Assembly: GCA_025084515.1 (NCBI GenBank)
Contig: JAJAGP010002207.1
Span: 62,001 to 126,000, forward strand
DNA length: 64,000 nt
Direction: 5' to 3'
Source: Ancistrus triradiatus
Lineage: Eukaryota > Chordata > Actinopteri > Siluriformes > Loricariidae
The position numbers were made by a program, and so were the translations under genes. Position 1 is the first letter of the stretch, and every line of letters begins with the position of its first letter. The notes beneath the pieces were generated by a model, which saw only the letters and a list, made by a program, of their open reading frames with translations, searched no databases and had not been told where the DNA came from. This document shows positions 33,952 through 44,770 of the stretch, piece after piece.

Positions 33952-34792
33952 GATCCATGCCTAATACAAAATATAACAGACAGATCTACTATGTTCCATT
34001 TCAACCAAGTCTTCATATTTAAAAAAATTATTCTGGCTATATTAGAATGAATAGATATTTTGTTTCCTTTGGGGCATACCCAAGATCCCCTAGGCAGCAG
34101 TAATCAGGCAGCAGTAATCAGTTCTCTCTCATTTAAATTAGAAGCGTATGGATATGTGTAGTATGTTTTAATGTTATACATTTTATTCGAGTACAATCAC
34201 TTAATTACAGATTCCTCACACTTCAATATTGTTTAGATTAGCATATAATTCTACTGACGTTCATTTCAATTCCAGGTAGTAATAACATACTGTGGAAAAG
34301 TTCAAGGATGGCAAACACTTATGCAAGGCACTGTAAGTACTAAGAAAGCAGATGAAAAAATATATAATCTTTTATCTGTACTATGGGAACTTGATTGAAG
34401 ATTTGAATTACTGTAGCAGAATGACTGGGCGGTCTGTCGCAGTGTTTCATCAGAAATGGTATTAAAAAAACATCTCCTGACTTAAACTAGACCATTCCTA
34501 TTCCTTACACTGTTCAACAACTCAAGTGGTCATTTATTTTGATTGGTGTGGCTCATACTGTTCATCATCACAAAAAGCAGATTTAGGGTTACAAACAATA
34601 TAGACTGAATTGCCAGTTTAGGTGCAAGATGTTTGTAGGTGTCAAAATGATCAAGTATGTGACAAGAATGAATCAAAGTACTCCATTTAAATGAAAAATG
34701 AACTCAGACAGTTTTCTAGAAGGTCACACTATAATGTTGGTTAAAAAATAACCTATTGCAAAGCTATGAGTGGAAACTAGTCATGTATTGCC
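33952..34792. other. No gene; small transposon end
   Basis: At 34310-34335 gcaaacacttatgcaaggca followed by ctgta looks like the right terminus of a Tc1-like element; no body is recognised. Confidence 0.4.
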
Positions 34793-34947
34793 ACTGTCCA
34801 CTATTCCTTGCCACTGTTGCCCTAGGCTTGCTCAATTTGGGATTGGACGTAGTTATTAGGAGATAATCTAAACTTGTAAAGTTGCTTTGAGACAATGCTC
34901 CATTGTAAAAAGCGCTATATAAATAAATCTGACTTGACTTGACTTGA
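34793..34947 (+). repeat. Orphan 3' tail of the L2-type LINE
   Basis: It runs from ccttgccactgttgccctag to tgacttgacttgacttgact, matching the 3' end of the LINE at 37165 in the opposite orientation. It is strongly 5' truncated. Confidence 0.82.
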
Positions 34948-35509
34948 CTATTGCTAAATAAACATGTAGTTACAGCACAAATGCTTAGCACATTAGCAGC
35001 TTATTGTGTTGGAATGCACAATGTTGTGATCTCTATTGTGACCCTCTGCTGCTTCCTTTTTCATCTCTTTATCCTTTCTTCTCTTTAGCTTACAAATGCA
35101 TGAGCAAATGTGTCAATTTTATAACCAGTATAACTATGAAAAGCCAGAATGTTCAACTATTAAACAAAGGTGTCATAGCTATAAATTATTTCCTACAAAG
35201 TTTAAAATTTTTTTTTTTAAGCTGAGCAAACATGCTTTTAAGTGGGGTGCTTCCATACATTTTTTTGCCAAAGGTAGTTGGCATGATGTTAGACACAAAA
35301 AACAGCTATGTACACAGCTTTACTGTTTCAGAGGATTGAAAAGACTGGTGCCTTGGGGTCTTTCATATCATTAATCTCTATCCTTACACAGACACAGGGA
35401 TGTTTCAGAAGTGCATAGAATAAACAATTGTGAGGTACATTCAAAATATGCACTCTAGCTCGTCCATGGCTATGCATCCCCACACTAAGGGCACTATGCA
35501 CTGTGTATT
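34948..35509. other. No gene recognised
   Basis: AT-rich, no repeat assigned. Confidence 0.4.
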
Positions 35510-35820
35510 ATGTATTTGTTGTTTGTTTATTTGGTTTATTTAACATCGCTATCAGCATCAATGGGCATTTTAGTGACAGACACACAATGTTACATTGATA
35601 CACAAGGTTACATCAAAACTAGTCATATATATGTATATACACTCAGATCAGGCCAATTTAGCGTAATCAATTAACCCAATGCATGTCTTTGGACTGTGGG
35701 AGGAAACCGATGTACCCAGAGTAATCCACGCAGAGGACCCAAGTTGCTCCACCTAGGATGGAACCCAGGTCCTTCTTGTTGTGAGGCAATGGTGAATACC
35801 CACCTAGCCACTGCGCTGTC
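35510..35820. repeat. High-copy fish interspersed repeat, fuller copy
   Basis: It starts tttatttggtttatttaaca, contains catgtctttggactgtggga, and ends gccactgcgctgtcc. It is the same repeat as at 8838-9110. Confidence 0.65.
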
Positions 35821-36269
35821 CTAGTTAATAGTTACTGTCAGATGCTCTGGGAAAAGTAACTAACTAAGTAACTAAAAAGTGTTCGCTAAATTTAATAAAT
35901 AGCTATCTAGCACGAATTAGAATCAGTTAATCTACCCTAAAATTCATTAGAGAAAGTTGAAAAGACCATTCAGGTGTTTGGGTGTAACGATACGGATCGT
36001 GGTGCTGACAGGAAGCAGACAAATGCAGGCTTCCAGTAAACAGAAACAGTTTATTAAACAAAACAATGCTAAAGATAATAATAATAATAATAATAATAAG
36101 AATAATAATAATTCATATAAAGATAAAAAAAAATAATAAGATCATCATCATCATTAAAGATAACAACAAACCAAGGGAAACACAGCGAACTGAAACAGGG
36201 CGAAGTGAAAGCCAAAGAGGGATAGAGGAGATGTCGGTCCATAGGAGGCCCGGGAGAGGACGCAAGAGT

Positions 36270-36545
36270 GGTCATCCCTAGGATGGAAGGCCTCTGGAAG
36301 GACCCCACTGGAATGGACGGCCTCTGGAAGAGCCCCACTGGAATGGACAACCTCTGGGAAGGCCTCACTGGAGCGGACGGCCTCTAGGAAGGCCCCACTG
36401 GAGCCGACGGCCTCTGGGAAGGCCCCACTGGAGCCGACGGCCTCTGGGAAGGTACCACTGGAGCCGACGGCCTCTGGGAAGGTACCACTGGAGCCGACAG
36501 TCTATGAGAAAGCCCCACAGGAATGTATGGTCTCTGGGAAGGCCT
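36270..36545. repeat. 30-bp minisatellite, about nine units
   Basis: The unit is ggagccgacggcctctgggaaggccccact. Units are in step, with a period of exactly 10 codons, and differ by a few bases. The two central units are nearly identical (aaggtaccact variants). Confidence 0.9.
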
Positions 36546-36644
36546 CACTGATGTATACCCATAGTTAATAGACCCATTAGTCCCGGCTGAATCAGGCTCA
36601 GATGCGGGTGATGCGATCTGAACGTCCTCTGACCTCCTTCAAAG

Positions 36645-36805
36645 CGAGCACTCTCTGGATGTCCTTCGAGGGGATCGTGCTCTGGACGTCTTGCGAGGTG
36701 GGTGTGCTCTGGACGTCATCTCAGGTGTGTACGCTCTGAATGTCCTCCTAGGCAGTCACACTCTGGACGTCCTCCACGGCCGGCACGCTCTGGACGGTCT
36801 CAGCG
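36645..36805. repeat. Second ~30-bp tandem repeat, about five units
   Basis: The recurring core is gctctggacgtcctc, with variable spacer, in the - strand frame following the gag-like segment. Confidence 0.75.
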
Positions 36806-37377
36806 GCAGTCTTTGGAGGTGCAGGTGGTGAGACAGGCCACGATCCAGCGATTGCAGGTCGATAGCTCCCAGCACAGCCCGTAAGTCCATGATCAGTCTC
36901 CAGCCCAGGCTCCTCACCTATGCATACCGCAAACCCTATTGCCTCTCTGGCATAACGCACAGACTCCAAAACCCCCTGCAGTATCTCACTGGCTTGTTCT
37001 ATGGCCAAGTGAGTAGAAGTTAAAAGCGCATGCGGGGGTGCAGGTGTCCAGGTGAGGCTGGAGAGTGTTGAAACTGGCATAGTCCAAAGAATACCAGAAG
37101 AGCTGGTGAGCGGGGGATCCAGCACGTGGCTGGAAAGCTGTGACCAGGGCTGGCGGCTAGCCAAGTCAAGTCAAGTCAGATTTATTTATATAGCGCTTTT
37201 TACAATGGAGCATTGTCTCAAAGCAACTTTACAAGTTTAGATTATCTCCTAATAACTACGTCCAATCTCAAATTGAGCAAGCCTAGGGCGACAGTGGCAA
37301 GAAAAACTCCCTAGTTCTAGGAAGAAACCTTGGGAGGACCAAGACTCAAAAAGGGACCCAACCTCCTTGGGCGGCGT

Positions 37378-37620
37378 AGATGATAAATCTAAGAGCGAAC
37401 TAAAGTCATGGAGTCAAAGTTTGAATAGAATGTGAAGTATTCACATCGACATTAAGTGGCCGGGGTATGATGATAAATCTAAGAGCGAAACTAAAGTCAT
37501 GGAGTCAAAGTTCGAATAAAATGTGAAGTATTCACATCGACATTAAGTGGCCCGGGTATGATGATAAATCGAAGAGCGAAACTAAAGTCATGGAGTCATG
37601 GTCGAATAAAATGTGAATTA
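37378..37620 (-). repeat. ~91-bp tandem repeat in the LINE 3' UTR
   Basis: Three copies, the last partial, of the segment from gatgataaatctaagagcga to attaagtggcccgggtat. The orphan tail at 3124 has only one copy, so the expansion is specific to this insertion or a sub-lineage. Confidence 0.88.
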
Positions 37621-38290
37621 TGCACAGTGGAGCTCCATCAGATGTACATCATGTGTGGGGCCGGAACTGCCGGACACACATCTCGGAGAGAAAACAGAAA
37701 ATGTAATTAGTTATTGATTAAGAGCACAGTGTTTTATTAACAATCACTGATGCCATGTCAATCACTGATGCCAAGTGTAGCATGAGACCCAGCAGCAGCA
37801 TTAGCTATAGCAGCATAGCTAGAAAGCTAGAAAGAGGAGAACTGGTAGGAAAACACAGCCAAGAGGGATCACATGAGACATTGGCAACCCCACGAGCGGC
37901 AGAAGACAGCAACCCAACGTCTCTGATCACCATAAGACTCTTTGACTATGAACCCCCAGCTCTGCCCTTATTCTAAGGCAAGGATGCATGAGTCAAGATC
38001 ACGAGGACCGAAGCCTAGTTCAGCCAGACCGCCCACCTCGACACTCCCCGGCTAGCGGGACAAGGCAGGCAGGCCAGACATGACTCCAGACTCCGGCCCC
38101 AGCAACCCAAACCATGCAACCTGGTCTAAATCTAGTCAAAAGCCTGCGTAAATAAGTATGTCTTTAGCCTAGACTTTAAACTTTGGAGGGTGTCTGAATC
38201 TCGAACGAAAGTGGGAAGTTTATTCCATAGTTGGGGGGCCATGTATGAGAAAGCCTTTCCCCCTGCTGTGACTTTTTTTAATTCTAGGAA

Positions 38291-38842
38291 CTAAAGAAGT
38301 CCTGCACCCTGCGAACGAAGTAGACGAGTTGGATTGTAAAACTCAAAGAGGTCACTCAGATAATGTGGGGCCAGGCCATGTAGAGCTTTATAAGTTATAA
38401 GAAGTATTTTGTAATCAATGCGGAATTTGACTGGTAACCCAGTGCAGTGATGATAGAACAGGAGTGATATGATCAAATTTTCTAGTTTCGAGTTAGCACT
38501 CGGGCAGCTGCATTCTGAACTAACTGAAGTTTATTTATAGATTTACTAGAGCATCCAGTAAGTAAGGCGTTACAGTAATCCAACCTTGAGGTTATAAAAC
38601 GCATGAACAAGTTTTTCTGCATCATTAAAAGAGAGGATATTTCTAAGTTTTAGCGATATTACGTAATTGAAAGAAAGCAATTCGAGTGATGCTGCTAATG
38701 TGCGCATCAAAGGAGAGATCTGAATCAAAAAGTGACCCCTAGTTTTTTTTACAGACGGACTGGGCAATACTGGACAGCCATCTAGATTTAGGATAGATGT
38801 AGCTAACCTGTCTCTCACAGCCTTGGGTCCCACTAATAGCAC
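38291..38842 (-). pseudogene. LINE ORF2 C-terminal part
   Basis: Segment 38842-38570 holds VGPKAVRDRLATSILNLDGC and the thumb-like continuation. Segment 38476-38291 holds GLPVKFRIDYKILLITYKAL and HGLAPHYLSDLFEF, a C-terminal block highly characteristic of fish L2/Maui elements. The segments lie in different frames. Confidence 0.82.
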
Positions 38843-39543
38843 CTCAGTTTTCTTATCTGAGTTAAGTAAGAAAAATTAAATAACATCCAATCTTTTATTT
38901 CCTTTACACAGTCCTCAATTTTGTTGATTGTAAGGCTGTCATTAGGTTTGGCTGATATGTACAGCTGTGTATCATCTGCATAGCAGTGGAAACTAATGCC
39001 ATGTTTACGAATAACTGAGCCTAGTGGCAGCATGTACAGAGAGAATAAAAGCGGGCCAAGCACTGACCTCTGAGGCATGCCATACTTCACTTTTGAGATC
39101 TTAGACCTTAGATTATTTATATGAACAAACTGGTACCGGTCGGTCAAGTAGGATTTAAACCAAGAAAGTGCTAATCCCTTAATACCTATAGTATTTTCTA
39201 GTCTGTTTAGTAAAACATCATGATCTATAGTGTCAAATGCTGCACTTAAATCTAACAGAACAAGAAAAGAAACACATCCCTTATCTGCGGACATTAACAA
39301 GTCATTTAGTACCCTAATCAATGCTGTTTCAGTACTATGATGGGGCCTGAAGCCAGACTGAAATGTTTCATAAATTTCATCCCTTTGGAGGTAACTGCAG
39401 AGCTGCTGATAGACGGCTTTTTCTAAGATTTTGGACAGAAACGGTAGATTTGAAATTGGTCTATAATTAGATATCACACAAATGTCAAGAGTGGCTTTTT
39501 TAATCAGTGGTTTGATAACGGCAGCTTTAAAGGATTTGGGCAC
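38833..39543 (-). pseudogene. LINE reverse transcriptase domain
   Basis: Reverse transcriptase copies the element RNA at a nicked target. A 236-codon frame begins PKSFKAAVIKPLIKKATLD, then NYRPISNLPFLSKILEK, SGFRPHHSTETALI, LDLSAAFDTIDHDVLLNRL (first catalytic Asp) and CYADDTQLYIS with the YADD active site at 38971-38982. The PLGSVIRKHGISFHCYADD order places it with L2/CR1-type LINEs. One oddity is GMPQRSVLGPLLF, where Gly is expected in the usual PQGSVLGP motif. Active-site residues survive, but the frame is cut on both sides. Confidence 0.92.
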
Positions 39544-39832
39544 ATAACCAAAGGTAAAGGATGACTTTAAAATAACTAACAGTGGCTCTATAATACTAGG
39601 TATTACTTGTTTGAGTAAACGTGTAGGAATGGGATCTAATAAACATGTTGATGACTTAGACGAGCTGATCAGTGCGGATAGTTAAGTATTAGTAATTGGG
39701 GTAAAAGATTCTAATCTTGATTTACAGCTCATTAAACAGATGTCTTCACTAGTGCTGCATCTGGAAGGTGGCTGAATAGTTTGGTGATGTGATGAGCATT
39801 GAGTTTTATGCCTAATGTTCTCTATCTTATCA

Positions 39833-40195
39833 TTAAAAAAAGTCATGAAAATCATTACTATTAAAATGACACAGAACGGGAGAATCACTTTCTGTGGGGA
39901 TTTTTATTAATTTGCAGACTGTATTAAAAAGAAATATTGGATTATTCTTATTTTTCTCTATGATTGAAGAGAAGTATGCAGCTTTAGCTTTAGTGAGGGC
40001 ATGCTTATACTCTGTCATGCTGTCCCTCCAACCAAGCTTAAACACCTCCAATTTACTATGTCTCCACTTGTGCTCTAAATGCCATGTTCTTTGCTTTAAG
40101 GTAGGGGTGTGGTCATTATACCATGGTGCTAGCCTTTTTTCCCTAATACGTTTGACCCTAGCAGGGGCAGTCATGTCCAGGGTTGAGCGAAGCAC
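39833..40195 (-). pseudogene. LINE ORF2 linker between endonuclease and RT
   Basis: The frame reads RIREKRLAPWYNDHTPTLKQ, then RTWHLEHKWRHSKLEVFKL and YKHALTKAKAAYFSSIIEKN. This is the conserved basic linker between endonuclease and reverse transcriptase in L2-type elements. A frameshift to the endonuclease lies near 40200. Confidence 0.82.
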
Positions 40196-40212
40196 ACATT
40201 CTAATTGCTCAT

Positions 40213-41113
40213 TTACACAAGATGATTTATCTCCATAGGTGTATTAAATTTTAAGTCTGGTAGGTTTTTAATAAACGCAGCTGGAGTAGCAGATGTGATA
40301 GTGTGCTTAGTGTGATAACGAGGCAGAAGGATTTTATTTATTAGAGATAGCTCAAATACTAAAAGATAGTGATCTGAAATCGAATCACTTTGGGGGAAAA
40401 CATCAAGGTTATCTATTTTGATATCAAATGTTAATATTAGATCTAAAGTATGATTACAGCGGTGGGTTGGTCCCATCACATTCTGAGTGATACCCATGGA
40501 TTCTAAGATGGACTCGAAAGCAATTATAAGTGGATCCTGCTCATTGTCAAAGTGAATATTGAAATCACCTACAATTAAAGCCTTATCTGTTGACAGTAGT
40601 AAGCAGGAAAGAAAGTTAGCAAATTCCTGAAGAAATTCTGAATAGGGACCAGGAGGGAGGTAAATAGTGATAAGCTGAAAAGAGTGTGGTTTTGACTTCC
40701 ATAACGATGGATCAGTCACATTAAGAATCAGTATTTCAAAAGAATTAGCCTTGTATTGGGATTTAGCTGTAACACCTAACTCTTTGTCAAAAAAATGTAG
40801 CTATGCCTCCCCCCTGACCATTAGGACAAGGGCGACTAGCATGACTGTATCAAGGAGGGGAAGCTTCATTTAAGGCTAAATATTCATCAGGTCTAATCCA
40901 AGTCTCAGTGAGACAGAGAGCGTGTAAGCGTTTATCAGTGATCATTTCATTTACAATCACTGCTTTGTTTGTAAGTGATCTAATGTTAAGTAATCCTAGC
41001 TTTAGTCTAATGTTGTTATTTCTTTGGCAGCTATCTGTGTTTATACAAATGAGGTTATTAAAACAGACTTTTTGAGAGTGTTTACGTTTAGGGCAGATGC
41101 GGGTAACAGACAC
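40213..41113 (-). pseudogene. LINE APE-type endonuclease
   Basis: The endonuclease nicks target DNA for target-primed reverse transcription. The N-terminal piece (41113-40850) carries KLGLLNIRSLTNKA (catalytic Asn) and HALCLTETWI (Glu). The C-terminal piece (40719-40213) carries KALIVGDFNIHFD (Asp and Asn), THRCNHTLDLILT and SDSISDHYLLVFEL (the SDH motif). All main catalytic residues are present, but stops and a frameshift around 40720-40850 interrupt the domain. Confidence 0.9.
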
Positions 41114-41209
41114 AGTTTCAATAATGTGGGTTCTGGTTGACAGTGCATGGCTACCAGCAGAGAGTTGGTTAAGCCGGTCTGTCTGCTGCCTGACCCCTGC
41201 TCTGGATAG

Positions 41210-42073
41210 TCAGCCCCTAACCAATTGGGCCATAAGACTATGGGCAATGTTGCAGGAGATGAGAGCAGCACCCTCCAGAGTGGGATGCACACCATCCCAT
41301 CCTAAAAGGCCAGGCTTACCTTTAAAGGCTATCCAGTTGTCTATATAGCCCACGTTGTTTTCAGAGCACCAGTTGGACAGCCAGCAGTTCAGCGACCATA
41401 ACCTGCTGTAGGCTTGGTCACCTCGCCTCATTGGGATGGGGCCAGAGCAGACTACAGCATCGGACATTGCCTTCGCCACGCTAACCACCTCTACAAAATT
41501 AGCCTTAGTAACCTCTGACTGACGAAGGCGTATATCATTAGCCCCTACATGAATAACTATCCTAGAGAATCTGCGGCTCTCGAGTTCACTAAGACTCGTT
41601 ACAATGTCCTGCACTCTGGCTCCGGGGATACAGAGAACTCTAGCTGCTGGTGTCCCTAAAGGGGTAGCAAGTTTCACATGTCATAAAATAGAGTCACCTA
41701 TGACCAGAGCTCTTTCAACAGGCTGCTCAGTAGGTGTTTCACTGAGGAGGGCAAACCTGTTGGACACGTGATCAGGTAAAGAGTGGTGCTCTCGTGGACT
41801 AGCCTTAAGACTACGTCGCCGAACCGTCGCTCACTTGCCCTGCTGCAAGGACTCTGCCCGGGCTCTAACTTCACCTTTGGCATCCAGATCTGCTAAGCTA
41901 GGAGGTGAGCTAGCCTTCTCTAATGTCTGGATGCGCGCCTCTAAAACTACAATCTTCTCCGTCAGACTGCCTACAAGCCTACACCTATCACAAGTAAAAT
42001 TTACACTAATGACGGAGGAAGAATAGCTAAACATGCCACACTCAGCACAGGGAACAAGCACAACAGAAGCCAT
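41210..42073 (-). pseudogene. LINE ORF1 with zinc/coiled-coil N-terminus and SGNH esterase
   Basis: From 42073 the protein reads VPCAECGMFSYSS and FTCDRCRLVG, a CxxC...CxxC zinc-type segment. VGSLTEKIVVLEARIQTLEK, a heptad coiled-coil stretch, follows. The second half is an SGNH/GDSL hydrolase: the nucleophile block IGDS (Ser in agagtcacc, 41690-41698), IVIHVGANDIRLR (oxyanion Asn) and GWDGVHPTLEGAAL (Asp and His). Esterase domains in ORF1 are known in CR1/L2 LINEs, including zebrafish copies. Their role in the cycle is unsettled. Frameshifts near 41690 and 41840 break the frame. Confidence 0.85.
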
Positions 42074-42550
42074 GTTAGTACAATTAATGAATTAAAGATA
42101 CTTAGCTTCGGGTGGTGTTGTGGGGTGCCGAGTGAAGATATGGTTCAGCTGCAGTCGATGGTCCAATGCAATGCTTGATTAAAGCGTTAATACAAGTTAA
42201 GTCAATACAAAAACGTCACTAAAAAACTAAGTCTCAGAAAGAAAGTGGGAAAAGACTGTAAAAAAGTTATAAAAACACACACTACTGCGAAGAAGACGCA
42301 ACTCTGGTTATTAGCTAATGGCTAACTACTGCAAACACAAGCCGGTATACCTGTAAAGTTACTAAATAACGATTAGCGGCAAAAAAATATAATCCGCCGG
42401 TACGAGAATAAAATGATTAAGATGTTGTAAAAACCTACTATATATACGATTATATAAGATACAGATGTGATCGGGAATTAAAATATATCAAAGGTAAAAG
42501 CTGCTAGCAGCTACGAAACGGCGTCCTGTGTGCAACCGCAGATCAGTCTG

Positions 42551-43215
42551 GGTTGCCAGATCCTCGCAATTCTCCGCGTCAGTTCTCTCAGCGTTCTCTC
42601 AGCATTCTCTCAGCGTTCTCTCCTCAAAGCTAGCATATGCCGATGCGAGCGTGGTCTCAGGCTTCAAGCTAGCAAGCGTGGGCTTTGGTGCTGAGCTAGC
42701 AGGCATGGTCCTCCGCTTGCTGCGGCACCTCTTGACTGAGCGGGAGAGGCCACAGTTCGGGTTCTGGAGAGTACTGGCCGGACTGGGAAACTCCACCTCA
42801 GAGTCCTGACCACACAAAGTTAAGAGAGGTTGGTACTCTTTGAGGTGATCCTCCAGATACAGCAGCACAGGTGACTCACTTGCTATGTCCTTTAACTGGT
42901 CTGGCTTACTGTCATGCTTTTGGCTTGGAAGGAACAGGGAGGCAGACATAAGTGCAAGTGATGAGGATTTATTTACAGTGAACATTGTGAAACATGCATA
43001 CAAACCAAACAAAACTAAACTAAGAATGATAACTAACACAACAAACATCTAACACATGAGACAAGCTAACATTACTAAAGCTAATACAAACAATGCTAAC
43101 ACAGTTACAGTGCTAAACACAATAACACAGCTTAAACCTACGACAGCTAATTAATACAAAGGACACAGTGGAACAGAGACTAAGAAAGAGAGAACAAAGA
43201 TCAAGGGACAAACCA
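42551..43215. other. Unassigned, probably retroelement-derived
   Basis: A - strand frame (43048-42599) is open for 149 codons, with a predicted hydrophobic start and DSEVEFPSPASTLQNPNCGL. It matches nothing I know. A short tandem tctctcagcgt lies at 42583-42625. At 42909 tgtcatgcttttggcttgg and gaggatttatttacagtg resemble LTR end and polyadenylation-like sequence. No firm call is possible. Confidence 0.35.
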
Positions 43216-44103
43216 GGTAATGAGACAGGAGGAGACAGGCCTGCCTGCCTTGTCCATTAGCCGGGAGTGTCGGGTGGGCGGTCTGGCTGAACTGGGCTTC
43301 AGTCCTCTTCATCTTGACTTGTGCATCTTTGCCTTAGACTAAGGGCAGAGCTGGGGGTTCATAGTCAAAGAGTCTTATGGTGATCGGAGACATTGGGTTG
43401 CCGATGTCTCAAGTGATCCCTCTTGGCTGTGTTACCTACCAGTTCTCCTCTTTCTAGCTATGCTGCTATAGTTAATGCTGCCGGGGTCTCATGTTACACG
43501 TGGCATCAGTGATTTTTAATAGAGACTGTGCTCTTAATCAATAACTAATTACATTTTTTGTTTTCTCTTTGAGCTGTGTTCCGGTACTAGTTCCTGCCCC
43601 ACACATGATGTTCATCCTCTTCAGTTTCACTCAAGCTGCTTCCATCGTCAGCTCCAGCCCCACCATACCCAGGCCACATCAGAGGGCAGTAACTTTCTTC
43701 AACCCCTGGTTGGCTGGGGACAAAGTGTCACCAAGGACTTTCCTGCTTAGACTCAAGATCCTGGAGTGACTCTGTGTATCGGACTACTGAATGCCAATGT
43801 GCATATTTTACATTTTATTTGACCTATGACTCCTTGACTTATTAGTTTAGATAAATTAGTTTCATTCTTAGATTTATCATCTACGCCGCCCACGGAGGTT
43901 GGGTCCCTTTTTGAGTCTTGGTCCTCCCAAGGTTTCTTCCTCATAACACTTTGGGAGTTTTCCTTGCCACTGTCGTCCTAGGCTTGCTCAATTTGGGATT
44001 TTATGTAGATATTAGGAGATAATCTAAAATTGTTAAGTTGCTTTGAGACAATGCTCCATTGTAAAAAGCACTATATAAATAACTCTCACTTGACTTGACT
44101 GAC
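43216..44103 (+). repeat. Second L2-type LINE 3' UTR, opposite orientation
   Basis: It runs from caggcctgcctgccttgtcc to cacttgacttgact and matches 37165-38090 in inverted orientation. Shared blocks include ctgaactgggcttcagtcct, gttcatagtcaaagagtctt and gtgctcttaatcaataacta. It has no protein-coding part, so it is a 5'-truncated insertion. Confidence 0.85.
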
Positions 44104-44185
44104 TGAATCACTGTGTACTGAATTGTGACTGATGAATCATGAATAGTGAATCGAGTTTCAGCTGAAAGAAATCTGAAACAGTTTG
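44104..44185 (+). repeat. Interspersed repeat, family A (copy 2)
   Basis: gaatcactgtgtactgaatt and gaatcgagtttcagctgaaa are shared with 57815-57975 and, inverted, with 15995-16165. Confidence 0.65.
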
Positions 44186-44479
44186 GCATTTATAAAACAA
44201 ACGATGGGAGAAGCATGACTATTTCAATAGAGTGTTAGTCAATGGGGAAAAAATCAAAAGAAGCTAGCTAACGTAATCAAAATAGAAAAAAGAATAATAT
44301 TTTTTACTGATTCTGCTGCAAAATTCCCTGAGAGAGATTACAAATTGAACTGAGAAGGATTTAAAGATTGGAAAAATGCACGCCATCTACTCAAGGCCCA
44401 TGATGGTAGCCAGGAGTACAATACACAAATGGCAACATGGACAGAGAGTTGGAGGTCTGTCTTCAAAAGGGGCTTACAA

Positions 44480-44770
44480 TAGATAAATAAGAGACATTAG
44501 CAATCGCCAGATTACATCCTGTTTTAACACAGCACTCACTCATCACATATTGACTATTGCAAGGCGATCCTCATAGGCATATCTAACAAACTTATTAAGT
44601 GACTACAGCTTATCCAGAATTCTGCAGCATGCATTATTAAATACTCAAAGTCCACTGAACATGTTATACCCTTGTGGATTAAATTACACTGATTAATTTT
44701 CAAAATCTTATTATTAACCTTTAAAGCTCTCCATGATCTCGCCCATGTTTACCTTACAGGTCTCCTTCAA
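44480..44770 (+). pseudogene. LINE ORF2 C-terminal fragment, decayed
   Basis: The + frame shows DYCKAILIGISNKLIK, then LQLIQNSAACIIKYSKSTEH and ILLLTFKALHDLAHVYLTGL. This is the C-terminal block of L2/Rex-type LINE proteins, with two stops. No 3' tail follows directly. 44186-44479 holds nothing recognised. Confidence 0.7.

Larger units (their letters stand above)
35984..37164 (-). mobile_element. Gag-like LTR-type element with tandem peptide repeats, truncated
   Basis: On the - strand a frame opens near 37164 (MASRQPWSQLSSHVL) and continues with HLAIEQASEILQGVLESVRY, to stop at 36748. Two blocks of 30-bp tandem repeats follow (36645-36805 and 36270-36545). An AATAAACTG polyadenylation-like motif and a possible LTR end at tgtaacgatacggatcg (35983) lie beyond. 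The L2 LINE begins at 37165, so the 5' part may be displaced or lost. It resembles the element at 47590-49640. Assignment as retroelement is inference. Confidence 0.45.
37165..42550 (-). mobile_element. L2/Maui-type LINE, nearly full length but frame-broken
   Basis: The 3' end is at 37165 (gtcaagtcaagtcaga, the TTGAC-type tail on the - strand). Reading - strand from the right: 5' UTR (about 42550-42075), ORF1 (42073-41210), endonuclease (41113-40213), reverse transcriptase (about 39840-38570), ORF2 C-terminus (38476-38291) and a 3' UTR of about 1 kb. The 5' boundary is estimated. Orphan tails of the same family occur at 3124, 34793 and 43216. Confidence 0.9.

Noticed and set aside
34310..34336. 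Complete Tc1-like element
   Set aside because: Only one terminus is visible; no opposite end or transposase is found.
36069..36120. Asparagine/isoleucine-type frames over AAT repeats
   Set aside because: Produced by a microsatellite, not a gene.
42599..43048. 149-codon - strand frame as a membrane protein gene
   Set aside because: The hydrophobic start is followed by repeat-like sequence between retroelements; no splice or start context.
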